From NCBI GenBank assembly GCA_964035545.1, contig OZ037766.1, forward strand, positions 12,409,722-12,473,721: DNA of 64,000 bases, in the 5' to 3' direction. A program made the position numbers and the translations under genes. Each line of letters begins with the position of its first letter. The first letter of the stretch is position 1. Shown here one piece after another: positions 63,301 through 64,000 of the stretch. The notes below the pieces were generated by a model. That model ran no database searches, was not told where the DNA came from, and saw only the letters and a list, made by a program, of their open reading frames with translations. This DNA is from Bugula neritina. Lineage: Eukaryota; Bryozoa; Gymnolaemata; Cheilostomatida; Bugulidae.

Positions 63301-64000
63301 TATAATGTTATAGGTTATCCAGTTTAAACCTGTTTTTAACAGTCTAGCATAATAGTGTAATAATTATAGATTAGACAGTCTGTCAATAATTTAAACCTTG
63401 AGTCAAGTTGATATTCAAAGAATTCTGTTCTAGAAAAAAATCTCAAAAAAACTTCAATTTTCATGACATTTTCGATCCTTACTTTAAACTAAAATATATT
63501 TAGAAAGTTGAATGTTTCATATTATGAAAGTTCTATTGCCACTGCAGCTGAACCTACCTGTTGCCATTCTCTGTTGATATCTAAGTTTGCTATTGAAGAT
63601 GATGCAAGGGGAAGAGGCTCCAAAGACCCCTTTGCAAGTCAACATGGACAGTCTTGGCAAACAACTGTCTTTCTACTCTCTATGCATAATTGGAGTGATA
63701 GTGGGACTGGGATGGGTCCAGGGTCGCCCTCTAGTTGAAATGTTTACCATTGGTAAGATTCTTGTGGTGGTTTACGAAAGGTTCTTTTAGACTGTCACAT
63801 GTGCTAGTTAACTGATAATAGTATCATCACATGGTATGTAAGACGTTGCTTACAAAAATATATATGTAACCTGGAGACTGGTCAAAGTTTGCTGACAGAC
63901 TTTCAAGGTTAAATCAGCTATCTGGGTTCTAAATAGTCCAAATACCTCAAGTCTGTATCAGTGAACAGAATTAGTTGTGCTGCTGTTAGGTATTTTGAGG
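57572..64000 (+). CDS. ATP2C1: secretory-pathway Ca2+/Mn2+-transporting ATPase (SPCA), 5' part only
   Basis: Five exons are visible: 57572-57679, 59010-59227, 60953-61115, 62804-63004 and 63599-63752, joined in phases 0, 2, 0, 0 and leaving in phase 1 at 63752; the rest lies beyond the window. About 281 residues: a short N-terminus ending [15 protein letters not shown], then [16 protein letters not shown] and the TM1-TM2 region with [19 protein letters not shown], then the actuator domain with [26 protein letters not shown] (TGE phosphatase motif) and [12 protein letters not shown], then EEAPKTPLQ and the start of TM3. The FDDA and EEAPKTPLQ signatures set SPCA apart from SERCA and PMCA. These pumps fill the Golgi with Ca2+ and Mn2+ using ATP through an Asp-phosphate intermediate; the DKTGT exon is not in this window. 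In-frame ATGs at 57572 and 57581 are both possible starts. The gene could equally be called ATP2C2-like. Confidence 0.93.
58635..58947. repeat. tandem duplication carrying CA-rich microsatellite
   Basis: A 172-bp unit (58635-58806) beginning CCTTTCACTAGAAATACATT and ending CATATACGCAC is repeated at 58807-58947 in shorter form. The difference is in the length of the ACACAC/CCCCACACA tract. It lies in the first SPCA intron, just upstream of exon 2. Confidence 0.9.
60229..60328. repeat. TA dinucleotide microsatellite, about 100 bp
   Basis: Nearly pure (TA)n with one GAA interruption near 60304, in the second SPCA intron. A shorter TA run of about 20 bp lies at 16250-16271 in a LOXHD1-like intron. 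Confidence 0.97.

Noticed and set aside
63508-63738. Alternative plus-strand frame over SPCA exon 5
   Set aside because: The other frame gives the SPCA sequence EEAPKTPLQ and a phase-compatible exon, so this frame is a shadow.
1-64000. CRISPR arrays, operons, prophage or bacterial regulatory sites
   Set aside because: No direct-repeat/spacer arrays; every gene is split by spliceosomal introns, so the window is animal nuclear DNA.

Overview
This is a stretch of an AT-rich, intron-dense animal genome. All coding regions are split into short GT-AG exons and the genes are single-copy metazoan families. Animal-type transposon remnants lie in introns and between genes, and there is no operon, Shine-Dalgarno or CRISPR structure. 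Gene content does not fix the taxon; an invertebrate, perhaps a lophotrochozoan, fits, but that is inference.

Layout: (1) 1-6.8 kb is non-genic. It holds three copies of a repeat block and a degenerate ankyrin-repeat relic on the minus strand. (2) 6842-37039, minus strand, is one gene that I could join exon by exon: a LOXHD1-like protein of 17 PLAT domains. Forty-four exons join in frame to 7,977 nt (2,658 residues plus stop) from the ATG at 37032 to the TAA at 6842. Its introns hold two hAT-type non-autonomous elements with 8-bp target duplications, a foldback element and a probable tRNA-derived SINE. (3) 37.1-43.6 kb is gene-poor. It has a 360-bp ACT/AGT microsatellite, a broken non-LTR retrotransposon and a broken Ty3/Gypsy pol fragment. 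(4) 43652-46864 and 48668-54716, plus strand, are two tandem tetraspanin genes of the eight-cysteine (TSPANC8) type. They have the same six-exon, all-phase-0 structure. (5) 54.7-57.5 kb is intergenic with a GC-rich inverted repeat. (6) 57572 to the right edge, plus strand, is the 5' part of a secretory-pathway Ca2+/Mn2+ P-type ATPase (ATP2C/SPCA). Five exons are visible and the gene runs off the window.

The genes are not an operon and share no evident pathway. LOXHD1 in vertebrates acts at the plasma membrane of hair-cell stereocilia. TSPANC8 proteins escort ADAM10 through the secretory pathway. SPCA loads the Golgi with Ca2+ and Mn2+. I found no undescribed biological system. The points most worth checking are a candidate 36-nt cassette microexon in the PLAT array, the phase-1 module architecture, a 150-residue charged insertion in one PLAT domain, an Src-like myristoylation signal on only one of the two tetraspanins, and a foldback element nested in a hAT element.
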